The notes under the pieces: model-generated
Told to the model about the DNA's origin: nothing
The model's input: the letters and a program-made list of their open reading frames with translations, nothing else
Databases searched by the model: none
Part shown: piece after piece, positions 16,758 to 24,355 of the stretch
Numbering within the stretch: the stretch's first letter is position 1
How the letters are laid out: each line of letters begins with the position of its first letter
Program-made: the position numbers and the translations under genes
Assembly (NCBI GenBank): GCA_938028745.1
Contig: CALIZL010000085.1
Coordinates: 1-35,032, forward strand
Reading direction: 5' to 3'
DNA from: an uncultured Prevotella sp.
GTDB lineage: Bacteria; Bacteroidota; Bacteroidia; Bacteroidales; Bacteroidaceae
DNA: 35,032 nt

Positions 16758-16846
16758 ACTACAAGCACCTTGTAGCGACACTACAAGCACCTTGTAGTGC
16801 CAGTACAAGCACCTTGTAGCGACAGTACAAAGCCCCTTGTATTGAG
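16758..16846. repeat. Four tandem 22-nt palindromic units
   Basis: Units start at 16758, 16780, 16802 and 16824 (the last is 23 nt). Each has CTACAAG or GTACAAG, a 3-nt spacer and CTTGTAG, and so can form a short hairpin; units are joined by CGAC, TGCC or CGAC. A partial TTTGTAGTTGC precedes them. It lies between the divergent genes, about 90 nt upstream of the yraN promoter. Confidence 0.8.
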
Positions 16847-16932
16847 ATAGGTGCAGCTGCTGTTTGCTTATAGGCCGTTACTTACCAAACCGTCTTTACC
16901 CTACTGTCCTGCAAAAAAACACGTGCCCACAC

Positions 16933-16963
16933 TTTGCAAACTGCCATAAAAAGGCTACTTTTG
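16933..16963 (+). promoter_or_regulatory. Bacteroidetes-type promoter of yraN-birA
   Basis: TTTG (16933-16936), 19 nt, then TACTTTTG (16956-16963), an exact match to the -33 TTTG / -7 TAnnTTTG consensus. Transcription would start near 16970, about 17 nt before the ATG at 16987, which supports that start over longer upstream readings. Confidence 0.75.
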
Positions 16964-16986
16964 CAAGAAAGAAAAGATACATAGGC

Positions 16987-17361
16987 ATGGCAAAGCACAA
17001 CGACTTGGGCAAATGGGGCGAAGATTTCGCTGCCGAATACCTGCAAAAACAGGGATATGTTATCAGAGACCGCGATTGGCATTGCGGCAAACGAGACATC
17101 GACCTGGTGGCAATTACAGAAGACTTGACCACCGTTGTGTTTGTTGAGGTGAAGACACGAACGACAGACGAGGTGTCGGAACCTGCCGATGCGGTGAACA
17201 GGCAGAAGATAAGAAACCTTGGAATTGCCGCCAACAACTACATCAAACAGTTTAATGTGGTGGAACAAGTGCGTTTCGACGTGGTGACAATCGTTGGCAA
17301 CAACAGCGAAAACGCCCAACTAGAACACATCGAAGACGCCTTTAACCCACTGTTGGCTTAG
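16987..17361 (+). CDS. YraN family protein (UPF0102)
   Basis: 124-residue cytoplasmic protein of the YraN/UPF0102 family, which has a restriction-endonuclease-like fold; its cellular role is not settled. The family signatures are present in order: LGKWGEDFAAEYLQKQGY (about 7-24), RDWHCGKRDIDLVA (about 29-42, with the conserved Asp), FVEVKTR (about 52-58, Glu and Lys of the PD-(D/E)xK-like site) and a C-terminal VRFDVVTIV. Length is typical. The ATG at 16987 is chosen because it lies just after a good promoter and gives the family's usual N-terminus; an upstream in-frame reading would start before the promoter. birA follows after 2 nt, so the two are co-transcribed. Confidence 0.9.
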   Translation: MAKHNDLGKWGEDFAAEYLQKQGYVIRDRDWHCGKRDIDLVAITEDLTTVVFVEVKTRTTDEVSEPADAVNRQKIRNLGIAANNYIKQFNVVEQVRFDVVTIVGNNSENAQLEHIEDAFNPLLA

Positions 17362-17363
17362 GC

Positions 17364-18119
17364 ATGAAGATTAGGCAGATACACTTGGAAGAAACCACTT
17401 CGACCAACACTTATATAAAAGGACTGGCGTTGGAGGCAGACGAAATGGTGGTGGTGAGCACCGATTGGCAAACGGCGGGGCGCGGACAAGGCGTTAACCG
17501 CTGGGAAAGCGAACGGGGAAAGAACCTGCTTTTCAGCCTAATGGCGCGCCCTTCGTTCGTTGCCGTGCAACAACAGTTCGCCTTGTCGATGGCAGGAGCA
17601 TTGGCCATCAAGGCCGTTTTGGACCGCTTTACGCCCGACATCCGCATAAAATGGCCGAACGACATCTATTGGCGCGACCGCAAAATCAGCGGAACGCTCA
17701 TCGAAACGAGTCTTGCGCATGGCGAAATCAGTCGTTTTGTGTACGGCATCGGGCTGAACGTTAATCAGGTTCAGTTTGTTAGCGATGCGCCAAACCCTGT
17801 TTCGCTCGCGCAGATTACGGGTAAGCAGGTGGCACTGATGCCTCTGCTCAACAGCATTGTTGAGGCTTTTCTCGCACAATGGGATTTGTTGAAAGCAGGC
17901 CAAACCCATCTCATCGCCACTCGTTACAATGCCGCACTTTATCGCGCAACGGGCTTTCATCCTTATAGCGACAAGCAAGGGGCGTTTGACGCCGAACTTG
18001 TTGGGGTGGAAACCAACGGCATAATAACCCTACGAGACAGGCAAGGACAACTGCGAACTTACTCGCAACCCTACGCCACCAACGGCGAAATGGCCGACAA
18101 GCTGCGGTTCGAGATTTAG
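17364..18119 (+). CDS. birA: Biotin--[acetyl-CoA carboxylase] ligase, catalytic domain only
   Basis: 251-residue cytoplasmic enzyme that activates biotin with ATP and attaches it to a lysine of biotin carboxyl carrier protein, needed for fatty-acid synthesis and other carboxylases. Key elements are ETTSTNTY (about 10-17), the biotin-binding GRGQGVNRW (about 39-47, replacing the common GRGRxGRxW), KWPNDIYW (about 96-103), KISGTLIET and GIGLNVNQ. There is no N-terminal winged-helix domain, so it is the non-repressor (group I) type. The last 50 residues form the usual small SH3-like C-terminal domain (GVETNGIITLRDRQGQ). It starts 2 nt after the yraN stop and probably shares its promoter. Confidence 0.93.
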   Translation: MKIRQIHLEETTSTNTYIKGLALEADEMVVVSTDWQTAGRGQGVNRWESERGKNLLFSLMARPSFVAVQQQFALSMAGALAIKAVLDRFTPDIRIKWPNDIYWRDRKISGTLIETSLAHGEISRFVYGIGLNVNQVQFVSDAPNPVSLAQITGKQVALMPLLNSIVEAFLAQWDLLKAGQTHLIATRYNAALYRATGFHPYSDKQGAFDAELVGVETNGIITLRDRQGQLRTYSQPYATNGEMADKLRFEI

Positions 18120-18170
18120 CGACAGCGCGCTAGCCGTATAAGTTAGAACAAACCAATAACATTATATACA

Positions 18171-18875
18171 ATGTACAAAAGAATATTATTAAAGTTGAGC
18201 GGCGAGAGCTTGATGGGTGCTCAAAGCCACGGAATAGACCCACAACGTCTGCAAGAATATGCCCAACAGATTAAGGCTGTGCATGAGATGGGCGTGCAAA
18301 TAGGTATCGTTATCGGTGGCGGAAACTTCTTCCGCGGACTTAGTGGGGCGCAAAAAGGTTTCGATCGCGTTAAGGGCGACCAAATGGGCATGTGCGCAAC
18401 GGTGATGAATTCGTTGGCATTAAGTTCGGCCTTAGAGGCTATCGGCGTGAAAACGAAGGTGCTTACGGCCATTAGGATGGAACCTATCGGCGAGTTTTAC
18501 AGCAAGTGGAAGGCCATCGAGAGCATGGAATCGGGCTACGTCTGCATTTTCTCGGCCGGAACAGGGTCGCCTTATTTCACCACAGACACGGGCAGTTCGT
18601 TGCGCGGAATAGAAATAGAGGCGGACGTAATGCTAAAAGGTACGCGCGTGGACGGCATCTATACGGCCGACCCGGAGAAAGACCCTACGGCCACAAAGTT
18701 TGCAGAAATAACCTACGACGAGATTTATACGCGCGGTTTGAAGGTGATGGACCTCACCGCAACCACGATGTGTAAGGAGAATAACTTGCCCATCTACGTG
18801 TTTAACATGGATGTTGTGGGTAATCTCGAACGCGTTATGCGTGGTGAGAATATCGGAACGTTGGTGCATAATTAA
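18171..18875 (+). CDS. pyrH: UMP kinase
   Basis: 234-residue cytoplasmic kinase that phosphorylates UMP to UDP with ATP in pyrimidine nucleotide synthesis. Amino-acid-kinase fold signatures include KLSGESLMG (about 5-13), the nucleotide-binding IVIGGGNFFRG (about 45-55), GDQMGMCATVMNSLAL (about 68-83), FSAGTGSPYFTTDT (about 125-138) and DGIYTADPEKDPTA (about 156-169). Length and order are normal for a bacterial PyrH, which works as a hexamer. It starts 51 nt after birA, so it may be the third gene of the yraN-birA run. Downstream lies the left arm of the inverted repeat around rmuC. Confidence 0.96.
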   Translation: MYKRILLKLSGESLMGAQSHGIDPQRLQEYAQQIKAVHEMGVQIGIVIGGGNFFRGLSGAQKGFDRVKGDQMGMCATVMNSLALSSALEAIGVKTKVLTAIRMEPIGEFYSKWKAIESMESGYVCIFSAGTGSPYFTTDTGSSLRGIEIEADVMLKGTRVDGIYTADPEKDPTATKFAEITYDEIYTRGLKVMDLTATTMCKENNLPIYVFNMDVVGNLERVMRGENIGTLVHN

Positions 18876-18886
18876 AAGGATAAGCA

Positions 18887-19053
18887 TTCTAGCTTTCAGA
18901 CCGGTCAGACCTGGTCGGACTGGTCGGACTGGTCGGACATGTCTGACATGTCCGACTATCCCAACTAGCCTGCCCCACACCAAGCCCAAGCGGCAAAGCA
19001 TTTGGCTTAACTCCTTAACTCCATAACTCCTTAACTCCTCAAAATAACTCCTC
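18887..19053 (+). repeat. Left arm of the inverted repeat around rmuC
   Basis: The outer part begins TTCTAGCTTT, then has seven or eight 9-nt units of TCGGACTGG type (about 18896-18968, one of 10 nt) and TAGCCTG. The inner part, 18988-19053, is 66 nt: AAGCGGCAAAGCATTTGGCT, then TAACTCC octamers. That inner part is the exact reverse complement of 20371-20436. It ends 11 nt before the rmuC start codon. Confidence 0.92.
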
Positions 19054-19064
19054 AAAAATTCCCC

Positions 19065-20369
19065 ATGGAAATAGTTTTTGCCCTTATCATCATCGTGGCC
19101 GTAGCCATTGTTTTCGTACTCTTTAAGAATACGAAGGCGGGATACGAACGGCAGATTGACGAGCTGAAAAAGCAATTGGAAACAGAACGCGAGTATGCTA
19201 AACGCATGCTCGACCAAGCGGAAAACAATTTGGAACAAGCCAACAAGAACCTGGAAAGGGAACGCCAACACGCCGAAGACTTGCGTAAGGAAAGCGACCA
19301 ACGATGGGAACAAAAGTTGGAAAGTCTGAAAAAAGACATGCAACACACTGCTGCTAAGGAACTGGCAGCTAAACAAGAGGAACTGCAAAGGGCGAACCGC
19401 ACGCAGATGGACGACCTTTTGCGGCCTATTAAGGAGCAGTTTACAGACTTTAAGCGGGCTGTGAACGAGAGCAAAACGCAAAATGAGGTGAACAAAACCG
19501 AACTGCAAAAGGCTTTCGAAAACACAATGAAACTGTTTCAGCAGCAACAACAGCAAACGGTTGACAGTCTGAAACAACAAACGGAACGCATTGGCGAAGA
19601 TGCGGCTAACCTTTCGCGAGCCTTGAAAGGCGAGAGTAAAACGCAAGGCGACTGGGGTGAGATGGTTCTTGAAACGCTTTTGGAGAATAGCGGCCTGCAA
19701 CGCGATGAGGAGTTCTTTGTGCAAGAATCGGTGAAGAGCGAAGATGGCGCAACGTTTCGCCCTGATGTGGTTGTGAGGTTTCCCGAAGGGCGGTCGGTGG
19801 TGATTGACTCTAAGGTGTCGTTAACGGCATACGCCGATGCCGTTGCCACTGACGATGAACACGAACGCGACCGCTTGCTGGCCGAACACGCCAAGAGTGT
19901 GCGCAGACATGTAGACGAGTTGTCGGCTAAAAGCTATGATAAGCTGGTGGAAGATGCTATCGGGTTTGTGCTGATGTTTGTTCCCAACGAGAACAGCTAC
20001 ATCGCTGCCATGAAACAACAGCCAGATTTGAGCCGCTATGCGTACCAAAAACGCATCATCATCATTTCGCCCAGCAACTTGCTCATGGCTTTACAGCTGG
20101 CTTATAACCTGTGGCAATACGACAGACAGAGCAAAAACGTGGAGAAGATAGTGAAAACTGCCGCCGACCTATACGACAAAGTGGCGGGCTTTACCGAGAC
20201 GTTCACCGACCTTGAAGGTCAGCTGCAACGTCTTGCTCGTAACTTCGAGCAGGCTCGCGGTCAGCTTTTCGATGGCAAGGGCAATGTGCTTAGGCGCATC
20301 GATGGCCTCCGCGCCTTGGGCGTAACACCTAAAAAGAGGATTAAAGGATTGGAAGAGGAGGGCTTATGA
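19065..20369 (+). CDS. rmuC: DNA recombination protein RmuC
   Basis: 434-residue inner-membrane-anchored protein of the RmuC family. An N-terminal membrane helix (about 1-20, IVFALIIIVAVAIVFVLF) is followed by a long coiled coil (about 25-190, rich in Glu, Gln, Lys and Leu) and the RmuC domain (about 195-405), with GDWGEMVLETLLENSGL, FRPDVVVRFPEGRSVVIDSKVSL and FVPNENSYIAAM typical of the family. The domain resembles a PD-(D/E)xK nuclease, with Asp/Glu/Lys residues in RPDVVV and VIDSKV. In E. coli, rmuC loss changes the rate of inversion at short inverted repeats. Here the gene is flanked directly by long inverted repeats. No good Bacteroidetes promoter was seen between pyrH and rmuC, so read-through from pyrH is possible. 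Confidence 0.94.
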   Translation: MEIVFALIIIVAVAIVFVLFKNTKAGYERQIDELKKQLETEREYAKRMLDQAENNLEQANKNLERERQHAEDLRKESDQRWEQKLESLKKDMQHTAAKELAAKQEELQRANRTQMDDLLRPIKEQFTDFKRAVNESKTQNEVNKTELQKAFENTMKLFQQQQQQTVDSLKQQTERIGEDAANLSRALKGESKTQGDWGEMVLETLLENSGLQRDEEFFVQESVKSEDGATFRPDVVVRFPEGRSVVIDSKVSLTAYADAVATDDEHERDRLLAEHAKSVRRHVDELSAKSYDKLVEDAIGFVLMFVPNENSYIAAMKQQPDLSRYAYQKRIIIISPSNLLMALQLAYNLWQYDRQSKNVEKIVKTAADLYDKVAGFTETFTDLEGQLQRLARNFEQARGQLFDGKGNVLRRIDGLRALGVTPKKRIKGLEEEGL

Positions 20370-20370
20370 G

Positions 20371-20563
20371 GAGGAGTTATTTTGAGGAGTTAAGGAGTTA
20401 TGGAGTTAAGGAGTTAAGCCAAATGCTTTGCCGCTTGTGTTTGTAGGTGGTGTCAGGCTAATAGGACAAGTCAGAGTTGTCAGAGCTATCCGACTTGTCA
20501 GACCTATCGGACCAGTCCGACCAGTCCGACCAGTCCGACCGGTCCGAACACCAAAAGCTAGAA
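20371..20563 (-). repeat. Right arm of the inverted repeat around rmuC
   Basis: It begins 2 nt after the rmuC stop. 20371-20436 is the exact reverse complement of the left inner arm. Farther out come about ten 9-nt units (20462-20551, TCCGACCAG and variants such as TCAGAGTTG) and AAAGCTAGAA (20554-20563), the counterparts of the left arm's nonamers and outer TTCTAGCTTT. The outer parts match in design but differ in unit number. Confidence 0.92.
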
Positions 20564-20592
20564 CGAACTATAAATCTAGAAACCGCTAGGCA

Positions 20593-20840
20593 CCTTTAAA
20601 AGGCATCAGCCATCTTTTCACCTTTTCACTCTTTCACCTTTAAAAGGCGCAGCCATCTTTTCACTTTTTCACCCTTTCACCCTTTCACCTTTTCACCCTT
20701 TCACCTTTTCACCTCTAAAAGGCGTTAGCCATCTTTTCACCCTTTCACCTTTAAAAGGCGTAGCCATCTTTTCACCATTTCACCTTTTCACCCTTAAAAG
20801 GCGTTAGCCATCTTTTCACCCTTTCACCTTTTCACCTTTA
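20593..20840. repeat. Compound array of TTTTCACC octamers and GGCGTTAGCC boxes
   Basis: Five boxes of the form CCTTTAAAAGGCGTTAGCC, with small changes, start near 20593, 20637, 20712, 20748 and 20791. Each is followed by ATCTTTTCACC and one or more 8-nt TTTCACC units. The box contains a CCTTTtAAAAGG near-palindrome and a GGCgttaGCC hairpin. The array runs into the 3' end of lipA and encodes its last residues (EKVKG). Confidence 0.8.
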
Positions 20841-21736
20841 TTCTTCCCCTCCAACTTCTTTTTCCGCACCAGCATACTAATAAACGACTGCTCCGCCATG
20901 TACGAAGAGCGGACGAAGGGAGAGCTTTCGGCGTTCTCGTAACCTATGCGCACAGCAGTTCGCTTATACGCCAAGAACGTGTCGGGGTGAACATATTCCA
21001 CCACATCCAATTGCTTTTCGCTCGGTTGCAGATACTGTCCGATGGTAATCATTCGGCATCCCACGTCGTAAGCCTCTTGCAATAGGGCGTTCACCTCTTC
21101 CTGCGTTTCGCCCAAACCCAACATGATTCCTGTCTTAGTGATAAAGCCCTGCTCGGCAATCTCGCGCAAAGTACCCATGCTGTTGCGGTAGGTAGCGCGG
21201 TGGCGAACGCTTGGCGTGAGTCTTTCAACCGTTTCCAAGTTATGCCCAACGATGTCGGGCGCAGCCGCTAACACCGTTTGCAGCTCCTGCCCGCGATAGT
21301 CGGGGATAAGCACTTCGATAATAATCTCCGGACAAAGTTCGCGTATCCGGCGGATGGTTTCAGCCCAATGGGCCGCCCCCTTGTCGGGTAAGTCGTCGCG
21401 ATCTACCGATGTTATCACACAATGTCTTAGCTCCATAGCCCGCACACTACGCGCAATCTTCAACGGTTCGTGAGAGTCGGGCGGCAAAGGATTTCCAGTT
21501 TGCGTGGCGCAAAATCGGCACGCACGTGTACAACGGTCACCCAATATCATGAAGGTAGCCGTTCCGCTTTTCCAGCAATGTCCCTTATTCGGGCACTTTC
21601 CACTACTGCATATCGTGTGCAAACCATTCTCTTCGAGCGTTTTCTCTACAAATCCGTATTTCTCTCCACCCTCAATCTTGGTGTAAAGCCATTTAGGTTT
21701 TCTCAGATAAGGTTTGCGTATAGATTGTTCTTCCAT
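20816..21736 (-). CDS. lipA: Lipoyl synthase
   Basis: Radical-SAM enzyme that inserts two sulfur atoms into protein-bound octanoyl groups to make lipoyl cofactors for 2-oxoacid dehydrogenases and the glycine cleavage system. Counting from an upstream Met at 21748 (310 residues), the auxiliary cluster cysteines are C47, C52 and C58 (CSSGKCPNKGHC) and the radical-SAM cluster is C73, C77 and C80 (CTRACRFC). The conserved C-terminal RSSYMAEQSF is present. I prefer the start at MEEQ (21736, 306 residues), since the four residues before it are unlike the family. The last residues, rich in Lys and Gly, are encoded by the downstream repeat array and probably add no function. It stands alone, divergent from the flavodoxin gene. 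Confidence 0.94.
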   Translation of the reverse strand: MEEQSIRKPYLRKPKWLYTKIEGGEKYGFVEKTLEENGLHTICSSGKCPNKGHCWKSGTATFMILGDRCTRACRFCATQTGNPLPPDSHEPLKIARSVRAMELRHCVITSVDRDDLPDKGAAHWAETIRRIRELCPEIIIEVLIPDYRGQELQTVLAAAPDIVGHNLETVERLTPSVRHRATYRNSMGTLREIAEQGFITKTGIMLGLGETQEEVNALLQEAYDVGCRMITIGQYLQPSEKQLDVVEYVHPDTFLAYKRTAVRIGYENAESSPFVRSSYMAEQSFISMLVRKKKLEGKNKGEKVKG

Positions 21737-21815
21737 TGTATAGCACATTTAGGCTGTTGTTAATGATGATGCACACTGCACGCGCCCCACAGCGTGGACG
21801 TAACAATTTGCACGA

Positions 21816-21823
21816 CAAAGATA
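21816..21823 (-). promoter_or_regulatory. Probable -7 box of lipA
   Basis: On the minus strand TATCTTTG matches TAnnTTTG exactly, about 80 nt before the lipA start. No clear TTTG is found 19 nt upstream, so the call rests on the -7 box and position alone. Confidence 0.5.
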
Positions 21824-21955
21824 AGGTTTTTAACCTAAATAGAAGAAGATACAAGGCACTTTTTTGCGCCCCCATCCTTGGGACAGGCCCATACATTTTT
21901 TGTACGTGCACAAAAGAGCAGACCGAGAAGTAAGCAAAAATAACATTCATACGCA

Positions 21956-21984
21956 TTGCGAATGAACATTTATTTTTATCTTTG
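21956..21984 (+). promoter_or_regulatory. Probable promoter of the flavodoxin gene
   Basis: TTG (21956-21958), 18 nt, then TATCTTTG (21977-21984), an exact TAnnTTTG box, 28 nt before the ATG at 22013. The spacing fits the Bacteroidetes consensus. Confidence 0.65.
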
Positions 21985-22012
21985 CAATACATTAATCACA
22001 AACAGATAAACG

Positions 22013-22507
22013 ATGAAAAAAACAATTGTTATATTCGGTTCGTCAATGGGCACCTGCCAAGGCATAGCCGAAAAAATAGCCGAGAAATTGGGCGTGGAAG
22101 CCATTAACGTGGGCGACCTAACTGCCGACGTGCTGAACGAAAACGAGAACCTGCTGCTGGGAACATCCACGTGGGGTTCGGGTGAGATGCAAGACGACTG
22201 GTACGAGGGCGTGAAACTGCTCGACGAGGTTGGCCTAAAAGGCAAAACGGTGGCCATTTTCGGCTGCGGCGACTCCAATTCCAACGCCGACACGTTCTGC
22301 GGAGGAATGGCCGAGCTGTGTGAAGCCGCCACCAATGCGGGGGCTAACGTGCTCGAAGGCGTGCCTACCGAAGGCTACACATTCGAAGACAGCCCTGCGG
22401 TTAAAGACGGAAAGTTTGTTGGACTTGCGCTCGACAATGAGAACGAGGCCGACAAGACCGACGAACGCATCGATGCTTGGCTGGCACAGATTAAGCCCGC
22501 GTTGTAA
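22013..22507 (+). CDS. fldA: Flavodoxin
   Basis: 164-residue cytoplasmic FMN-binding electron carrier. The N-terminal strand and FMN-phosphate loop read IVIFGSSMGTCQ (about 5-16); the second FMN loop has STWGSGEMQDDW (about 46-57), with a Trp expected to stack on the flavin; the third is FGCGDSNSNADTFCGGM (about 83-99) in place of the common GDQxxYxxxFCxA. The C-terminus is normal for a long-chain flavodoxin. In many Bacteroidetes flavodoxin serves pyruvate:ferredoxin oxidoreductase-type reactions and is made under iron limitation, but no iron-box is evident here. A hairpin past the stop suggests a single-gene transcript. Confidence 0.93.
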   Translation: MKKTIVIFGSSMGTCQGIAEKIAEKLGVEAINVGDLTADVLNENENLLLGTSTWGSGEMQDDWYEGVKLLDEVGLKGKTVAIFGCGDSNSNADTFCGGMAELCEAATNAGANVLEGVPTEGYTFEDSPAVKDGKFVGLALDNENEADKTDERIDAWLAQIKPAL

Positions 22508-22546
22508 TGTGGGCAAACCAACGTGGCGCGAGCCGTAGGTAAAAGC

Positions 22547-22593
22547 GTAAACGGAACTAGCGGAAGACCATCTTACGCTAGGTTTCCGTTTAC
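22547..22593 (+). terminator. Hairpin downstream of flavodoxin
   Basis: GTAAACGGAACTAGCG (22547-22562) pairs with the segment 22576-22593 (CGCTAG ... CCGTTTAC) with one small bulge and a 13-nt loop. No T-run follows, so it may instead be an mRNA 3' end protector. Confidence 0.45.
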
Positions 22594-22789
22594 ATACTTG
22601 GTGCAAAAGAACAACGCATCTGCCCCTACAATCTGCGTACGCCTCACTATCGCAACAGAAGGCCTCTCACAAAAAGGCAGCGAAGTAAATACTGGAAATG
22701 GCCGTCCCTAAAAGGAAAAGACCAAATGCAACGCGGCTCATTCGCCGTCTGCAAACAACGTACCACCACATCAAACCATTATCTCAACA

Positions 22790-23353
22790 ATGAAGGTAAA
22801 GCTAGACACAAAGAAGTTCTATCCTGGGTACCCCATCTTCATCGTCTCGTATTATGGCAAAGACGGGCAGCCCAAGCTCTCCACACTGTCTTCATCGTTC
22901 AGCATCGGCAATGTTTTCGCGATGGGGATGCATGCCAACTCGTACCTTTCCTCTTGCATCAAGCATAAGAAAGGGCTGTGCATCAACTTCTTAACCCGCA
23001 ACTACCTACGAGCCATTGAACGCGCAGGACTGGTGTCTAATTTCGATTGCGAAACGAAAACAGCCGACACAGAGCTGACATTCTCTAACAACGAAACCAC
23101 CAACTCACCCTACATCAACGAGGCATCCGTAGTTCTAGCCTGCGAGACGAAAGACGAAATAACCCTTCGCGACGAAGGACTTAAAGTGGTTTTGGCAGAC
23201 ATCCGGGAGCGATTGTGCGAGGAAAGGCTGATTGAGGACGGCCATTTTAAGTATGAAGAGCTAGACCTGCCGTTGCTGGAGGCCGATTCAAGCGGCATTT
23301 TCTACCGTTTCATGAATAAGGAATTGCAAAAAGGAGGGAGTTTCTTCAAATAG
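22790..23353 (+). CDS. Flavin reductase-like, FMN-binding split-barrel protein
   Basis: 187-residue cytoplasmic protein resembling the flavin-reductase-like (split-barrel) family. The N-terminus YPIFIVSYYGKDGQPKLSTL, then FSIGNVFAMGMHANSYLSSCI and GLCINFLTRNYLRAI, follow the family's layout of strands around the FMN site. The middle part (residues about 80-125) is less typical. No NAD(P)H motif can be picked out, and the partner enzyme is unknown. It begins about 280 nt after the flavodoxin gene; both handle flavins but I see no sign of a shared transcript. Confidence 0.7.
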   Translation: MKVKLDTKKFYPGYPIFIVSYYGKDGQPKLSTLSSSFSIGNVFAMGMHANSYLSSCIKHKKGLCINFLTRNYLRAIERAGLVSNFDCETKTADTELTFSNNETTNSPYINEASVVLACETKDEITLRDEGLKVVLADIRERLCEERLIEDGHFKYEELDLPLLEADSSGIFYRFMNKELQKGGSFFK

Positions 23354-23691
23354 CTCCTGGTACAAAAGGGGCCAACCCAAGCCCGCTGCTCGGATATTTG
23401 GCAGGCATCGCAACATGACGTTCCGCAAGCCCAAAAACGAGAAATCAAGCAGCCGAACCCCTACTTGTTTGCCCCTTGTGGCAACTTTGTATTGGCATAT
23501 ACTACCACGACACCATTAGAAACGGCATCCGTCTCCCTCCAAAAAGGTTCTACACGTTTGCAACGTGTCCAGTAAACTATTCGCATTTCATCAGATTACA
23601 GGAGGCATTCCGTACCCTCATCGCCCTCAAGTGTCCCTAATGGAACGCACGAAAAAGACCACTGCTGCCATAAGAAACAAAAGGAAACTAT
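23354..23691. other. Intergenic region, no feature recognised
   Basis: No open frame, strong hairpin or exact promoter was found. CAACTTTG near 23480 is one base off the -7 box but is too far from the next gene and lacks a partner TTTG. Confidence 0.4.
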
Positions 23692-24231
23692 ATGGGGAAG
23701 AATAAACTTTTAACCATTGCCCAATCAATAACTCTTGCATTGGCGATGGCTAGCTGCACCAATAAGCATCCTTATCAGGTAAGGCAAGACTGTTATGCTG
23801 CCATCGAAACCTATGTTGCAAGCCATAAAGAATACAACAGTTTCTTATTGCTATCCACCCGAAAGCTTTTCAACGAGGCTGGAACTCATCCCGGGTTCCT
23901 TATCGGACCACTATATAAAGGACTTGATAAAGAGCTGAAAAACTTTGCACCTATCGAGTTTTTAGAGGTTGATGGGAAAAAAGTTTATCTCTTTTCTGAG
24001 GTTTCGTACCTTACTAACAACGATAACAACCCCACAATCCACTATTGCAAACCCGATAGCACATTGCTATTAAGTTATGACAACCAACAGATATACTGCC
24101 ATTATCGCTTAACAAACTATCTGAAAAGGGCAAAGCTTTTGTTCTTTGAACAAGGTAAGTTGCGCATATCCAACTCGCCCGATACGCTGTATTTACCCAC
24201 AATAAAGATAGACTCCCTACGCAAGTTATAG
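23692..24231 (+). CDS. Small hypothetical lipoprotein
   Basis: 179 residues. The N-terminus has MGKNK, a hydrophobic run and LAMASC with a standard lipobox, giving a lipidated Cys at about 22. The mature part (KHPYQVRQDCYAAIETYV, FLEVDGKKVYLFSEVSYL, CHYRLTNYLKRAKLLFFEQGKL) is mixed alpha/beta. No known domain was recognised. A role at the outer or inner membrane follows from the signal only. It is not close enough to the flavin reductase gene to be an operon partner, and a MITE-like repeat lies downstream. Confidence 0.72.
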   Translation: MGKNKLLTIAQSITLALAMASCTNKHPYQVRQDCYAAIETYVASHKEYNSFLLLSTRKLFNEAGTHPGFLIGPLYKGLDKELKNFAPIEFLEVDGKKVYLFSEVSYLTNNDNNPTIHYCKPDSTLLLSYDNQQIYCHYRLTNYLKRAKLLFFEQGKLRISNSPDTLYLPTIKIDSLRKL

Positions 24232-24355
24232 ATAACGAAAGGCATCATTCTTGTTGGTGGCACGGGGTTAACATCATCTCAATAGCTGTTTCAGCCCCAA
24301 TTGGCCGTCTAGATTATTCACTACCATGTTGAACGTAGAAATCCCTATGCCCAAT

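Noticed and set aside
16758..16846. Possible CRISPR array
   Set aside because: Unit length is 22 nt without unique spacers of constant size, units are contiguous and palindromic, and no cas gene is near.
16864..16986. Longer reading of the yraN gene from 16864
   Set aside because: A good promoter lies at 16933-16963 inside this stretch, and the family N-terminus begins at 16987.
18633..19724. Long open frame (363 residues) on the minus strand across pyrH and rmuC
   Set aside because: It overlaps two well-supported genes and the left inverted repeat, and its translation is hydrophobic and repetitive without a recognisable family.
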